In this document: positions 63,411-64,000 of the stretch, in pieces
Position numbering within the stretch: position 1 is the stretch's first letter
How the letters are laid out: each line of letters opens with the position of its first letter
Source of the DNA: an uncultured Bryobacteraceae bacterium
GTDB lineage: Bacteria > Acidobacteriota > Terriglobia > Bryobacterales > Bryobacteraceae
Length of the DNA: 64,000 nt
Assembly (NCBI GenBank): GCA_937924525.1
Contig: CALDSU010000014.1
Location: forward strand, 1 to 64,000
Direction of reading: 5' to 3'
Program-made: the position numbers and the translations under genes
Notes under the pieces: model-generated
Told to the model about the DNA's origin: nothing
Database searches by the model: none
What the model saw: the letters and a program-made list of their open reading frames with translations, nothing else

Positions 63411-64000
63411 TGGTAGAGTACGCGTCCCTTGCCGCGCGGAGTTTTCACGATGTCCCCGATGATCCAGCAACGCTCCCGCAGCCGCTTGAGCGCGCGCACC
63501 GCCGCGTCCGCGTCGCGCGCCGCCACGGCCAGAATCATCCCCACGCCCAGGTTGAACGTCCGCCGCCAGTCTTCTTCCGGCGTTTCGCCCAGCCGGCGCA
63601 GGAGTTGGAACACCGGCCCGGGCGTCCAGGAACCGGTCAGAATGCGCGCGGACCAACCGGCGGGCAGCATCCGCGGCGTGTTGTCGGTGATCCCGCCCCC
63701 GGTGATGTGCGCCGCGCCCTTGACCAGACCGGCCTCGAGCAGCGCACGGAGGGGTTTCAGGTAACTGCGGTGGACCTTCAACAACTCCTCGCCCAGCGTG
63801 CAACCCAGTTCCGCGACGTGCGTGTCCACCCGATAGCCGGCGACGTCGAAAAAAATCCGGCGCGCCAGCGAATAGCCGTTGGTGTGCAGGCCGGTCGAAG
63901 GCAGGGCCAGCAGAACGTCGCCGGCGCGGATCGAGCCTCCCGTCAGCAAGCGGTTCCGCTCGGCGGCGCCGACGATGAAACCCGCGACGTCGTACTCTCC
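63407..64000 (-). CDS. purM: phosphoribosylformylglycinamidine cyclo-ligase (partial)
   Basis: The C-terminal 197 codons of PurM; the gene continues past the right edge. Visible blocks are YDVAGFIVGAAERNRL and GDVLLALPSTGLHTNGYSLAR, then HITGGGITDNTPRMLP and NLGVGMILAV, all conserved in PurM. It closes formylglycinamidine ribotide to aminoimidazole ribotide. Overlaps purN by four bases, the order purM-purN being common. Confidence 0.94.
   Translation of the reverse strand, partial: GEYDVAGFIVGAAERNRLLTGGSIRAGDVLLALPSTGLHTNGYSLARRIFFDVAGYRVDTHVAELGCTLGEELLKVHRSYLKPLRALLEAGLVKGAAHITGGGITDNTPRMLPAGWSARILTGSWTPGPVFQLLRRLGETPEEDWRRTFNLGVGMILAVAARDADAAVRALKRLRERCWIIGDIVKTPRGKGRVLYQ

Overview
The window is high-GC bacterial chromosome with dense gene packing. 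It most likely comes from an Acidobacteriota member of the Solibacter/Bryobacter type. This is inferred from the gene families present: a secreted VWFA protein of the acidobacterial type, a giant beta-propeller hybrid histidine kinase, a propeller/HEAT/cytochrome-c (PVC-type) dehydrogenase, many Tat- or Sec-exported oxidoreductases and sugar enzymes, and a TonB receptor with an N-terminal carboxypeptidase-regulatory domain. No rRNA gene or CRISPR array was seen.

Layout. 1-2012: right end of a prophage or genomic island (a gene fragment, a DUF2190-type capsid protein, an excisionase-like HTH protein and a tyrosine integrase) abutting the 3' end of a tRNA-Gly(CCC) gene, the probable attachment site. 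2159-16547 (minus strand): VWFA protein, RluA-type pseudouridine synthase, hybrid kinase, a sugar ABC permease and ATPase without a local binding protein, glycerate kinase, shikimate kinase, a short-chain dehydrogenase, PilT, XseA and a secreted propeller-like protein. 16693-25977 (plus): promoter and leader hairpin, then rimP-nusA-infB-DUF503-rbfA, followed by apbE-hemE-hemY. 26041-28488 (minus): a CBM9-like protein and two tandem paralogous secreted proteins of unknown function. 28564-34932 (plus): the propeller/HEAT/cytochrome lipoprotein, a Tat-exported barrel-like protein, an unknown protein, glycogen synthase and thioredoxin.

35004-43105 (minus): alaS, a YpdA-like flavoprotein, a CheY/CheX pair, an Fsr-like transporter, queC-queE and a sugar isomerase, with repeated 4-base start/stop overlaps that suggest translational coupling. 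43186-47190 (minus): an alpha/beta-hydrolase fused to a sialidase-like propeller, a DUF362 protein and a secreted HExxH protein. 47340-49996 (plus): a cobalamin riboswitch controlling a TonB-dependent receptor, presumably for corrinoids. It is followed by a deletion-ridden sulfatase pseudogene, malate dehydrogenase, a Gfo/Idh/MocA oxidoreductase and a sugar-type MFS transporter. 54368-58418 (minus): a nitrilase, two Gfo/Idh/MocA oxidoreductases and a DUF6807 protein, which look like a carbohydrate-derivative catabolic operon. 58496-64000: two family-2 glycosyltransferases, a divergent alanine-type aminotransferase, an intact sulfatase, and purN with a partial purM.

Taken together, this is a core-gene backbone (translation factors, haem, queuosine, purines, tRNA charging) interleaved with exported carbohydrate enzymes typical of a soil oligotroph. 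The parts least explained by known biology are the tandem secreted paralogs, the hydrolase-sialidase fusion, the CheX/CheY pair detached from chemotaxis genes, the HExxH/DUF362 exported pair, and the interlocking inverted repeats downstream of mdh.
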